Both the position numbers and the translations under genes were made by a program. Positions 29,719 to 35,730 of a stretch of DNA of 38,039 nt are shown here, piece after piece (the stretch's first letter is position 1; each line of letters starts with the position of its first letter). Below the pieces are notes generated by a model. The model saw only the letters and a program-made list of their open reading frames with translations. It made no database searches and was not told the DNA's origin. This DNA comes from a virus: positions 1 to 38,039 of IMG/VR virus record IMGVR_UViG_3300042355_000243; one strand, 5' to 3'.

Positions 29719-29916
29719 GAACGGGGGAGGTGGGGGCGGATCGGGAAAGAAACCCGAAATCACAGCAAGCACCCCAACCTCAACCGACACAACCTCCCCA
29801 GCCTCCTCGCATTCCACAATGGCCTGCGCCTCCTCCGGGGAATCAGCCGTGACGTACACCTCCTCCCACGTGGTCCCGTTGTCTAGCGTGACCGTGAACA
29901 TGGATCGCATGGTCAT
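29716..29916 (-). CDS. 66-residue protein with poly-Pro end
   Basis: ATGA overlap. MTMRSMFTVTLDNGTTWEEV, 'YVTADSPEEAQAIVECEEAG', then 'VVSVEVGVLAV' and a final FFPDPPPPPPF. The first part is a beta-alpha unit ('v.a.s.eeA..i') found in many small phage proteins. The proline run is encoded next to the promoter repeat. Confidence 0.66.
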   Translation of the reverse strand: MTMRSMFTVTLDNGTTWEEVYVTADSPEEAQAIVECEEAGEVVSVEVGVLAVISGFFPDPPPPPPF

Positions 29917-30119
29917 CCCTGCCCCCTAGAACTGATGAAAGCCTCAGCGGCTTTGCGGGTGAAGAAGCCGCCATCCGTAGCAGCCCCGTAGTAGCGGAAC
30001 GGAACTGTGATGCGGCGGGTGTCCAAGTAGACGTACCACCGGACACCCCCTCCGCGTTGCATGGCTCCGGTGCGGGTGGTGGAGCGGACCCGACTGCGCT
30101 CTTTCTGAATCGCGTACAT
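29913..30119 (-). CDS. Basic 68-residue hypothetical protein
   Basis: ATG nine bases after the gene before, with GGGGGCAGGG. MYAIQKERSRVRSTTRTGAM, 'RWYVYLDTRRITVPFRYYGA', 'TDGGFFTRKAAEAFISSRGQ'. Basic, a beta-hairpin followed by a helix. Possible DNA-binding by charge only. Confidence 0.62.
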   Translation of the reverse strand: MYAIQKERSRVRSTTRTGAMQRGGGVRWYVYLDTRRITVPFRYYGAATDGGFFTRKAAEAFISSRGQG

Positions 30120-30128
30120 CCCTGCCCC

Positions 30129-30491
30129 CTAGAAGGAGTAGTCGTAGTAGTTGTCGCGGAACCCGATGACGAGGCTTGTGTAGTTGTCGCCCTGCTTGCG
30201 GAAGCGCCCATCCTTGCGGATCGTCCACGTGGCCTCAGGGGCATCGGGGTTGGGCTCGTAGGTGTAGGTCTGAGCGTCCGACATGCCGTTGCTGTCGGTG
30301 CGGGTGGCCTTGTCGGCGCGGGTCTTCAGGCCCTTGATCTGACCGGCCTTAGCGCCCGTCTTGAAGTACAGAATCTCTGTGATGGTGACGGCGTAGCGGT
30401 CGGACCACATGCAGACCGTGGCACCCATGCCGACCTCGGGGGTAGGGGGTGCGCTGCGCTCCATGACCCGGCTGATGAGATTGCCGTACAT
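30129..30491 (-). CDS. 120-residue hypothetical protein
   Basis: ATG behind AGAAGGGAGAAGA and a leader hairpin. MYGNLISRVMERSAPPTPEV, 'GMGATVCMWSDRYAVTITEI', 'LYFKTGAKAGQIKGLKTRAD', 'NYTSLVIGFRDNYYDYSF'. A beta-rich SH3-like protein ('GmGaTv..wsDRyavTI.ei') frequent in phages, function unknown. Confidence 0.7.
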   Translation of the reverse strand: MYGNLISRVMERSAPPTPEVGMGATVCMWSDRYAVTITEILYFKTGAKAGQIKGLKTRADKATRTDSNGMSDAQTYTYEPNPDAPEATWTIRKDGRFRKQGDNYTSLVIGFRDNYYDYSF

Positions 30492-30506
30492 TTCTTCTCC
30501 CTTCTG

Positions 30507-30523
30507 GGGCCGTCCCCCGGCCC
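30507..30523 (-). promoter_or_regulatory. Leader hairpin between promoter and ribosome site
   Basis: Arms GGGCC and GGCCC enclose a C/G-run loop in the leader of the 120-residue gene, directly followed by AGAAGGGAG. Comparable stems exist at 34337 and 35338. Confidence 0.5.
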
Positions 30524-30531
30524 ACAACTAG

Positions 30532-30551
30532 AGTGTACCACACCCCGGTTA
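30532..30551 (-). promoter_or_regulatory. Extended -10 promoter TGGTACACT with CCGGGGTG box
   Basis: Minus strand TAACCGGGGTGTGGTACACT, identical over 20 bases to the site at 1401-1420. TAA is the stop of the gene at 30549-31562. Confidence 0.7.
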
Positions 30552-31562
30552 GCGGTCTAGTGAGTAGACACGCTCCGGGTCCCTGAAAGGCTTGTCCCTA
30601 GGCCCCTTCACGTAGGACCGGACCATGACATGCCGCTCCTTAGCCGTGCCCCGATGCAGCGTCCGAACATGCTCCCTGACCGGGAACTGATACTGGAACT
30701 CCCGCGACCCCCCGCCCCCATACCGATCACCCACGTACTCCCTGGCGCGGAGGTGAATAGTGGACACGTACCGGTCACCGAACCCGGCCCGCTTAGCCGT
30801 GCGGAGGTCTTTCCTGCCTAGGGGCACCTTGGCCCGGACAAGCACCCGCTCATCCAACATCGTCCACAAGGTGTGTACGAGGGTCATCAGGTTAGAGCCG
30901 GTGGCCTCGTCCCCACGGGCACCGTCATAGAACACCACGGCATCGGGGTCCTGCGACATGATCTCCCAGCCCTGCTCCCGGCGGAACCATCCACCGTTAG
31001 CGGCGACGCTGTAAGCAATAGGGGCGGCGACTAGGCCCATGTCCTGAAACCTGGCCCGGTTGTCTTCCTCATCACCCGCAACCATGCCTGCGAAACCGTG
31101 GTGGCTAGCGGACAGCCACGCCACGACTGCGATACCGGGTTTATGGATCACTCGCATGTCATTCCATGTCGGCACCATGCCGATGCCCCAGGAGATGCCG
31201 CTGATCCACGCCTGATGCTTGTCGGACAGGGCTGACCCGATGTTTATCGGACGGCTGAACCACGCGAAACCCTTGTCCGCGAACGGGGCAACCGATCCGG
31301 CCCGGAAGGGCTCTGCCCCGTGGTATCGCTTCAGCAACTCGTCCATAACGTCAGCGCCCACTAGGACGGGCTCAGACACATCTAGCCGGTCCATCGTGAG
31401 CCGCGACACCGCCACCTCAGCGTCGGCATCTAGCGGCCCGACACCGCCCCAGGTGGAGCCCCGGATGGCGGACGAGAACAGCGACTGGCGGAAGGTGTCC
31501 CCGAATCGGCGCACGTTGGATGCTATGTCCCGCTTCAGCGGGATCATGTCCGGTGGCCTCAT
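30549..31562 (-). CDS. 337-residue uncharacterised actinobacterial-type protein
   Basis: ATGA overlap with the zinc ribbon before it. MRPPDMIPLKRDIASNVRRF, 'GDKHQ'-like and 'ISGISWGIGMVPTWNDMRVI' segments, 'ALVHTLWTMLDERV'-type helix, and a C-terminal basic end 'FPVREHVRTLHRGTAKERHV' with 'RSYVKGPRDKPFRD'. This 'V+.H.R......+.V..YvKGP.d.P' ending is known from actinobacterial and phage proteins of unknown role, sometimes next to toxin-antitoxin genes. No catalytic motif identified. Largest gene of the accessory region. Confidence 0.68.
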   Translation of the reverse strand: MRPPDMIPLKRDIASNVRRFGDTFRQSLFSSAIRGSTWGGVGPLDADAEVAVSRLTMDRLDVSEPVLVGADVMDELLKRYHGAEPFRAGSVAPFADKGFAWFSRPINIGSALSDKHQAWISGISWGIGMVPTWNDMRVIHKPGIAVVAWLSASHHGFAGMVAGDEEDNRARFQDMGLVAAPIAYSVAANGGWFRREQGWEIMSQDPDAVVFYDGARGDEATGSNLMTLVHTLWTMLDERVLVRAKVPLGRKDLRTAKRAGFGDRYVSTIHLRAREYVGDRYGGGGSREFQYQFPVREHVRTLHRGTAKERHVMVRSYVKGPRDKPFRDPERVYSLDR

Positions 31563-31678
31563 GTCACCATCACTCTCAGTTGCAGGCTCTGGTAAGCGAC
31601 GTAGCACTTCTCGCAGAGCGTCCCGGCCTCTGTCAGTTGCGTCTGTCCGAACGTCTCACACCATGTACAGACGTTCAT
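31559..31678 (-). CDS. Zinc ribbon, 39 residues
   Basis: ATG with AGAAGGGAGAAAGGG upstream. MNVCTWCETFGQTQLTEAGT then LCEKCYVAYQSL. Two CxxC pairs 14 residues apart form a complete ribbon. Function unknown. Confidence 0.68.
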   Translation of the reverse strand: MNVCTWCETFGQTQLTEAGTLCEKCYVAYQSLQLRVMVT

Positions 31679-31691
31679 CCCTTTCTCCCTT

Positions 31692-31928
31692 CTATGCGGC
31701 GTTCTTGACGATCTTCCCTTCGGCGTTGCGCTTGCCCTCTGCGACCTCATTCACGAAGTCACGGAAGCGCGTCTTGTCGAAGTTCATGTTGGAGGCGTTC
31801 AGGCTGTCTATGACTGCCTCAAGCATCCCGTAAGCGCCCAACCGTGTTTCCACGTTCTCATCCATGAAACGGATTGCGAGGCCCATGCTGATTGCGAGGC
31901 TCACGTAGTCTTTCCGGCTCATTGCCAT
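31692..31928 (-). CDS. 78-residue helical hypothetical protein
   Basis: ATG right after the stop of a 27-residue ORF (ACAGGAGGACTGAC site). MAMSRKDYVSLAISMGLAIR, 'FMDENVETRLGAYGMLEAVI', 'FVNEVAEGKRNAEGKIVKNA'. Helical, mildly basic end. No family recognised. Confidence 0.68.
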   Translation of the reverse strand: MAMSRKDYVSLAISMGLAIRFMDENVETRLGAYGMLEAVIDSLNASNMNFDKTRFRDFVNEVAEGKRNAEGKIVKNAA

Positions 31929-31929
31929 G

Positions 31930-32013
31930 TCAGTCCTCCTGTGACTGGTAGATGCGGATTCCATCGGCGGTGGCATTCATCAGAATCCCGATCTCGCTGA
32001 TGTAGGTGACCAT
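31930..32013 (-). CDS. 27-residue leader-like ORF
   Basis: First ORF behind the promoter at 32057. ATG with GGAGGGAGGGGACCGGA upstream, product MVTYISEIGILMNATADGIR then IYQSQED. Ends one base before the next gene's ATG. Amphipathic. Might be a leader peptide coupling translation, or a real small protein. Confidence 0.5.
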   Translation of the reverse strand: MVTYISEIGILMNATADGIRIYQSQED

Positions 32014-32056
32014 TCCGGTCCCCTCCCTCCTGGGGGCTCCCCACCCCCACAACCCC

Positions 32057-32096
32057 AGGATACCATACCCCGGGTTAGGAACTGGGCAGGGGGGTC
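32057..32096 (-). promoter_or_regulatory. Extended -10 promoter with distal GACCCCCC element
   Basis: Minus strand TAACCCGGGGTATGGTATCC, then T, giving TGGTATCCT. GACCCCCC lies upstream at 32089-32096, 40 bases from its first base to the end of the -10. TAA is the stop of the gene at 32075-32272, so the distal element lies in that coding region. Confidence 0.6.
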
Positions 32097-32272
32097 AACT
32101 TCAGACACCGGTGAGTCCGGGCCTCACCCCAAGCCCCATCCCCCAAATGCTGCCCCGACTGCCACCCACAATCCCGACACACCACCCACGACCGGCCCGC
32201 CCTCACCGGCCCAAACAGAGACGGCCTGCCCGGTTCCTTGACCACCCACAGCCCCGAATCCAAGTCGTGCAT
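32075..32272 (-). CDS. Zinc-binding protein, 65 residues
   Basis: ATG in TGATG with the gene before. MHDLDSGLWVVKEPGRPSLF, 'SWVVCRDCGWQSGQHLGDGA' and 'EARTHRC'. Pattern CxxC plus HxC 19 residues later is a small zinc finger. Function unknown. Confidence 0.65.
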   Translation of the reverse strand: MHDLDSGLWVVKEPGRPSLFGPVRAGRSWVVCRDCGWQSGQHLGDGAWGEARTHRCLKLTPLPSS

Positions 32273-32475
32273 CAGACAGCCCTCACGTGGCCTAGGCAGC
32301 GTTCGCATGAGATGAACCGGCGCGGTCCCTGCTGCTTTACCCCGGTTTCCCGGCGCTTACGCCCGCACCCGCATCGGCGGGTCATCGCGGTCCGGTGTCT
32401 TGCCCGCACACATTCCATGCACACGGAGTAGCGCCCGGGGAAGAACCCCTCTATCCCGCAGCCCGTACAAGTCAT
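32272..32475 (-). CDS. Multi-CxxC zinc protein, 67 residues
   Basis: ATGA overlap. MTCTGCGIEGFFPGRYSVCM, then 'ECVRARHRTAMTRRCGCGRK' and 'RFISCERCLGHVRAV'. Four CxC/CxxC knuckles (about ten Cys) suggest two zinc sites in a basic protein. Nucleic-acid binding is a reasonable guess. Confidence 0.68.
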   Translation of the reverse strand: MTCTGCGIEGFFPGRYSVCMECVRARHRTAMTRRCGCGRKRRETGVKQQGPRRFISCERCLGHVRAV

Positions 32476-32831
32476 GCCGCACTCTCCCTCGCTCGTCTCG
32501 TCTCCCAAGCCTTACGTGCCGCCTCAGAGCGGCTGCCCTTCACCGTGTCCTTCGCATCAGAGATGGCGGACTCCCGGGTCACAGCCTTACGGTGCGCCCT
32601 CTTCAACCGATCCGGGTGGAAGAACCGGTAACGCCGATCCTTGTCCCACACCTCAATCCACTCACGGTCAGCGGTAGCGACATGGCGCACGAACCGGAAC
32701 CGTCCGATCTCGCCATGCACGTGAATCTCCTGCCCGGTTTCGATCCACATTCCGGTGGGGCCTTGCCACCGGTACGTGTGTGTAGTGCCCGGTCGGGGGT
32801 CACCCATCGGGTGCTGCTTACGCTTACCCAT
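32472..32831 (-). CDS. Actinophage-type protein with C-terminal tag-like helix
   Basis: 119 residues, ATG in TGATG. Beta core 'TTHTYRWQGPTGMWIETGQE', 'IHVHGEIGRFRFVRHVATAD', 'YRFFHPDRLKRAHRK', then 'GSRSEAARKAWETRRARESA' at the end. The core resembles a widespread actinophage family; the tail is a loose copy of the SAAGRKAA-type motif. Function unknown. Confidence 0.72.
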   Translation of the reverse strand: MGKRKQHPMGDPRPGTTHTYRWQGPTGMWIETGQEIHVHGEIGRFRFVRHVATADREWIEVWDKDRRYRFFHPDRLKRAHRKAVTRESAISDAKDTVKGSRSEAARKAWETRRARESAA

Positions 32832-33538
32832 CACTCTCCCTCCATTGCGGCGATAGATGCGGCTTGACGGGCGCGGCGGGTAGCCCATGCCCGCTTAGCG
32901 GCGGCGGAACGTCGGGCTGCTTCCCAGTTGTCCCACATGCGCTCTTCCTCATTGCGGGTGTCGGGGCGGCGGGCCGCGATCTTCTCGCGCAACTTCTGGC
33001 GCTCGCGGCGGGATGCCGCCACCCACTTACGGGCGTCCTGCGCCTCGCGGATAAGTCCAAGGGCCTTAGCGGCTGCCGTGGTCAGCGTCGTGGGCTTGTA
33101 CAGCAGCACCGTGCGCCCTTCGCTCCACACCTTGATCTTCTCCACGTAGTAGGCGGCGATCAGCCCATCCCGGCCTGCCTGTCCCTGGTACATAGTCACA
33201 ATGTCAAGGAACGCGGCGGCGAACCCGGGACCGTGAGAGGTGCGGGGTCCGTACCTGTCGGGGTGGAGATCAGCGGCGTGGTGGGCGATCTCGTGGAGCA
33301 TGACCGCCTCTGAACGGTTGCTGCCCAATCGAATCCATCGGCGGCTGCCCTGGCGGAATGCGGCGGAGCGCCCGCCGAATCCGGGCATCAGGGGGATGCC
33401 TTGGTAGTTGGGGAACGCCGCTTGGAAGTTCGGGCTAGTGGTGAACCGGTCATAGGCGGCGGTCAGTTCGTCAAGGTCGCGGGTTTGGCTGATGGCGGTT
33501 GCCTGCACCATCCCGTCTACGCGGTAAATCTTTGCCAT
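32831..33538 (-). CDS. Zinc metalloprotease-like (HExxH) protein with C-terminal tag
   Basis: 235 residues from ATG (GGAGGGGAGGACTCCAC). Residues 80-110 hold MLHEIAHHAADLHPD (HExxH at 82-86) and SHGPGFAAAF, giving a third metal ligand candidate H102, an arrangement typical of zincin peptidases in actinobacteria and their phages. The C-terminal 100 residues are basic helical and end in 'RRSAAAKRAWATRRARQAAS'. A substrate cannot be named. First gene of the cassette behind the promoter at 33570. Confidence 0.78.
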   Translation of the reverse strand: MAKIYRVDGMVQATAISQTRDLDELTAAYDRFTTSPNFQAAFPNYQGIPLMPGFGGRSAAFRQGSRRWIRLGSNRSEAVMLHEIAHHAADLHPDRYGPRTSHGPGFAAAFLDIVTMYQGQAGRDGLIAAYYVEKIKVWSEGRTVLLYKPTTLTTAAAKALGLIREAQDARKWVAASRRERQKLREKIAARRPDTRNEEERMWDNWEAARRSAAAKRAWATRRARQAASIAAMEGE

Positions 33539-33569
33539 GTGGAGTCCTCCCCTCCTCTGTCCTACCCCT

Positions 33570-33608
33570 AGTTTAGCATACCCCCAGTTGCGTACTGATC
33601 AGGGGGTC
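33570..33608 (-). promoter_or_regulatory. Extended -10 promoter TGCTAAACT with distal GACCCCC
   Basis: Minus strand AACTGGGGGTATGCTAAACT at 33570-33589, with CGACCCCC starting 40 bases before the end of the -10. GGGGGT and ACCCCC form an inverted repeat. The upstream gene stops inside the block. Confidence 0.62.
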
Positions 33609-33862
33609 GGGAAGTCGTGCTGCTCAGCGCTGGACATGTACTCCGGGTTCAAGTCCAGCAGCGTAGGATCGTGCAACGCGGCAAGCGCCAGGATGCGGCT
33701 AGTCAACCGCTCCACAACCGGGCACATCTTGTCGTCATTCATCTGGGCCTCACACACAGACAGCGTGGCGAGGTCGCCTTGCATAGCGGCGATCAAATCG
33801 CGGGCGGAGTCTCGCAGTTGCATCCGCACTTGCCACGCCTGCATCGGGTCAATCGTCGTCAC
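33599..33862 (-). CDS. 87-residue helical hypothetical protein
   Basis: GTG start chosen because GAAGGGAAAGCAC precedes it; the ATG five codons upstream has no site. MTTIDPMQAWQVRMQLRDSA, 'RDLIAAMQGDLATLSVCEAQ', 'VERLTSRILALAALHDP'. Mostly helix, no family recognised. A 12-bp inverted repeat precedes it. Confidence 0.65.
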   Translation of the reverse strand: MTTIDPMQAWQVRMQLRDSARDLIAAMQGDLATLSVCEAQMNDDKMCPVVERLTSRILALAALHDPTLLDLNPEYMSSAEQHDFPTP

Positions 33863-33885
33863 GTGCTTTCCCTTCATAGAAGTGA

Positions 33886-33933
33886 CCCGGCAGGGGAAGC
33901 GAGTCGGGGGGTGGTCGCATGTCCCCTGCCGGG
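33886..33933. repeat. 12-bp perfect inverted repeat in an intergenic gap
   Basis: CCCGGCAGGGGA at 33886-33897 and its complement TCCCCTGCCGGG at 33922-33933, with a 24-base spacer, between the 126- and 87-residue genes. Could be an RNA hairpin (attenuator or processing site) or an operator. No U-tract. Confidence 0.6.
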
Positions 33934-33940
33934 AGTCTGG

Positions 33941-34321
33941 TTAATCCATACGCCCTTCGGCGTAGGCCGTGATGCCGTTCTCGCGCAGCACCGCCGCGTA
34001 GGCTTGGGCGTAGGCCATCTTCAGTTCGTAGGACTGCCCTTGGACAGCCGCTCGAATGTTCAGGCCGGTGGGATAGCCGGAGTAGGCCAGCCCGTTCTTC
34101 TTCGCCCAGCGCCCGAAACCTGTGTTGCCCTTCACCCATGTCCAGGCGAATCCGCACACGCCCTGGGGGACGTAGTAGGTGGGCTTGCTGTAGTCAATCT
34201 CGTCAGAGAAGAGACTGACTGACTCACCGACGATCATCGGCGTCGGGGTAGTGGCGGCGACAGCAGCCTTTCCGGCGGCGTCGGCGGCAGCCGCAATGGC
34301 GGCGTACTTCGTGGCGGTCAT
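33941..34321 (-). CDS. 126-residue hypothetical protein
   Basis: ATG with AGAAGGGAGGCGGGA. Ala-rich N-terminal helix (MTATKYAAIAAAADAAGKAA), then 'SLFSDEIDYSKPTYYVPQGV', 'CGFAWTWVKGNTGFGRWAKK', 'YELKMAYAQAYAAVLRENGI'. A Trp/Gly-rich beta region between helices. No family recognised. Confidence 0.68.
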   Translation of the reverse strand: MTATKYAAIAAAADAAGKAAVAATTPTPMIVGESVSLFSDEIDYSKPTYYVPQGVCGFAWTWVKGNTGFGRWAKKNGLAYSGYPTGLNIRAAVQGQSYELKMAYAQAYAAVLRENGITAYAEGRMD

Positions 34322-34336
34322 TCCCGCCTCCCTTCT

Positions 34337-34355
34337 GGGCCGGTCCCCCCGGCCC
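34337..34355 (-). promoter_or_regulatory. Leader hairpin, 7-bp perfect stem
   Basis: GGGCCGG and CCGGCCC with a five-base loop, between the -10 at 34366 and the AGAAGGGAG ribosome site. Most stable of the three leader stems. Confidence 0.55.
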
Positions 34356-34365
34356 TTACATACTG

Positions 34366-34413
34366 ATGGTATCACACCCCGGTTTAGTGCCTTGTATTGG
34401 GGGTCGGCGTGTC
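34366..34413 (-). promoter_or_regulatory. Extended -10 promoter with GACACGCCGACCCCC block
   Basis: Minus strand AAACCGGGGTGTGATACCAT with -10 TGATACCAT. The distal block GACACGCCGACCCCC starts 48 bases before the end of the -10. The same block and spacing recur at 35683, and at 35364 with one extra base. Confidence 0.65.
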
Positions 34414-34708
34414 ACTCCGGGTACAAGCACATCACGAATGAGTAGTACGGCTCCGTGTACACGCCCTTAATCGGCTTCACCGGCTTACGAGAGAATCCGA
34501 ACTCCTGGTCCTTCGTCGCATAGCCCGCTGCCATTGCGTTGTACTGGTAGCACCACTCATACGGGCCGTCTTCCCACACAACAGCCCAACCGCCACTCTC
34601 AGTCCAACCCTCAACAGCAACCGGTCGGCTCGTCTCAGTCACCGCATCAGGAAACGCCTTAGCGACAGAGCGTGCGACAGCCTCTGCCTTAGCCTTCGTC
34701 ACCTTCAT
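34412..34708 (-). CDS. 98-residue hypothetical protein
   Basis: ATGA overlap and GGAGAGGGC site. MKVTKAKAEAVARSVAKAFP, 'EGWTESGGWAVVWEDGPYEW', 'CYQYNAMAAGYATKDQEFGF', 'GVYTEPYYSFVMCLYPE'. Helix followed by a Trp/Tyr-rich beta sheet. This form is frequent in actinophage accessory genes of unknown role. Confidence 0.68.
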   Translation of the reverse strand: MKVTKAKAEAVARSVAKAFPDAVTETSRPVAVEGWTESGGWAVVWEDGPYEWCYQYNAMAAGYATKDQEFGFSRKPVKPIKGVYTEPYYSFVMCLYPE

Positions 34709-34914
34709 GCCCTCTCCTTCCACTTCGTGTAGTCAATGGCAACAGCAGTCAGTCGAACTTTCTTCTCCGGCGTCAGCATGTACCGGCCCATACCGGTCAA
34801 CTTGAATGCTCGCCCGAACGTGATGACCGGTGGCTCACCGGCCCGCCGCCATTCGGCCCAGAGTCGGGCGGCTCGCTGCCGCTGCTTACGGCTCATACTC
34901 GTCAGAGTCGTCAT
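34705..34914 (-). CDS. Basic 69-residue hypothetical protein
   Basis: ATGA overlap. MTTLTSMSRKQRQRAARLWA, 'EWRRAGEPPVITFGRAFKLT', 'MLTPEKKVRLTAVAIDYTKW'. Strongly basic helix followed by strands, possibly a small DNA-binding protein by charge. Unrecognised. Confidence 0.66.
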   Translation of the reverse strand: MTTLTSMSRKQRQRAARLWAEWRRAGEPPVITFGRAFKLTGMGRYMLTPEKKVRLTAVAIDYTKWKERA

Positions 34915-35321
34915 GCGGCATCCTCCACGACGTAGTAGTTGTAACCCCGCTTCTCCAAGCGATAACCAGAAGGCGGACCCTCGCGCAGCAGCGCGTCCAA
35001 CACTCGCTTCGCTGAACGATAGATTCCTTCTAGCCCGTCCATCTCTGAGCGGCAGTCCCAGTAATAGTCGGCGTCGCTCAGCATGTCCCGGTAACCGTCT
35101 ACATCCATAGTGACAGTTAGCCGGGTGGCGTTGCGCTTCACGACAACATCTGTCTGTCCGCATCCACGGTCATAGTGATCGTCGCAGAACAGCGCGGCAA
35201 GGGTGTAGGTCTTCGTGCCGTCGCTCGCTTGAGTCAGTCCGTCGCTTGTGGCTTCGGCTGTCTGAGCGGCGGCGCGGGACCGTCGTGTGGCCCACGCCTT
35301 CAGCGCGGCTTCGCGGCTCAT
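34911..35321 (-). CDS. 136-residue protein with N-terminal tag-like helix
   Basis: ATG with AGGGAAGGGGGGCCAG. Begins MSREAALKAWATRRSRAAAQ, a loose copy of the motif at the end of 32472 and 32831. Then 'YTLAALFCDDHYDRGCGQTD', 'TRLTVTMDVDGYRDMLSDAD', 'SAKRVLDALLREGPPSGYRL'. Function unknown. First gene of a three-gene cassette. Confidence 0.68.
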   Translation of the reverse strand: MSREAALKAWATRRSRAAAQTAEATSDGLTQASDGTKTYTLAALFCDDHYDRGCGQTDVVVKRNATRLTVTMDVDGYRDMLSDADYYWDCRSEMDGLEGIYRSAKRVLDALLREGPPSGYRLEKRGYNYYVVEDAA

Positions 35322-35337
35322 CTGGCCCCCCTTCCCT

Positions 35338-35354
35338 GGGCGGTCCCCCCGCCC
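35338..35354 (-). promoter_or_regulatory. Leader hairpin, 6-bp stem
   Basis: GGGCGG and CCGCCC around a five-base loop, between the -10 at 35364 and the ribosome site of the 136-residue gene. Confidence 0.5.
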
Positions 35355-35363
35355 AACACCTAA

Positions 35364-35412
35364 AGCATATCACACCCCGGTTAGGTGCCTAACACCGGGG
35401 GGTCAGCGTGTC
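35364..35412 (-). promoter_or_regulatory. Extended -10 promoter with GACACGCTGACCCCCC block
   Basis: Minus strand TAACCGGGGTGTGATATGCT with -10 TGATATGCT. The distal block starts 49 bases before the end of the -10. Located 20 bases after the stop of the 65-residue gene. Confidence 0.65.
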
Positions 35413-35432
35413 GCTACCACCGAAGGCAGCGC

Positions 35433-35630
35433 CTACAGGTACACACGTGCCGTCTCCTCCCTGGGAGCGGCCCGACCAATGGCCCGTGGCCCCAAGACAG
35501 CCCGGACTCCGCCGTACCCATAAAGCGCGGAACGGCTCTCGGCAGAATCTTCTGCCTTCTGCACATCGGAAGCGAACACATCTTCATTAAACCCGTTCGC
35601 ATAGAACGCAACGTACGTCTTGATTGCCAT
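35433..35630 (-). CDS. 65-residue hypothetical protein
   Basis: ATG with GGAAGGGGGTGACAAC. MAIKTYVAFYANGFNEDVFA, 'SDVQKAEDSAESRSALYGYG', 'GVRAVLGPRAIGRAAPREET'. Alpha-beta small protein, single-gene cassette between two promoter repeats. Unrecognised. Confidence 0.65.
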   Translation of the reverse strand: MAIKTYVAFYANGFNEDVFASDVQKAEDSAESRSALYGYGGVRAVLGPRAIGRAAPREETARVYL

Positions 35631-35682
35631 GTTGTCACCCCCTTCCCGGCCCGGTGGACTCATACTCCCCCGGGACACCCCA

Positions 35683-35730
35683 ATTGTAGCATCACCCCCG
35701 TTTGGGTAAATCATTGGGGGTCGGCGTGTC
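35683..35730 (-). promoter_or_regulatory. Extended -10 promoter TGCTACAAT with GACACGCCGACCCCC
   Basis: Minus strand AAACGGGGGTGATGCTACAA, then T. The distal GACACGCCGACCCCC block encodes part of the end of the 49-residue protein (DTPTP). The TGA after GGGGG is that gene's stop. Confidence 0.65.
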
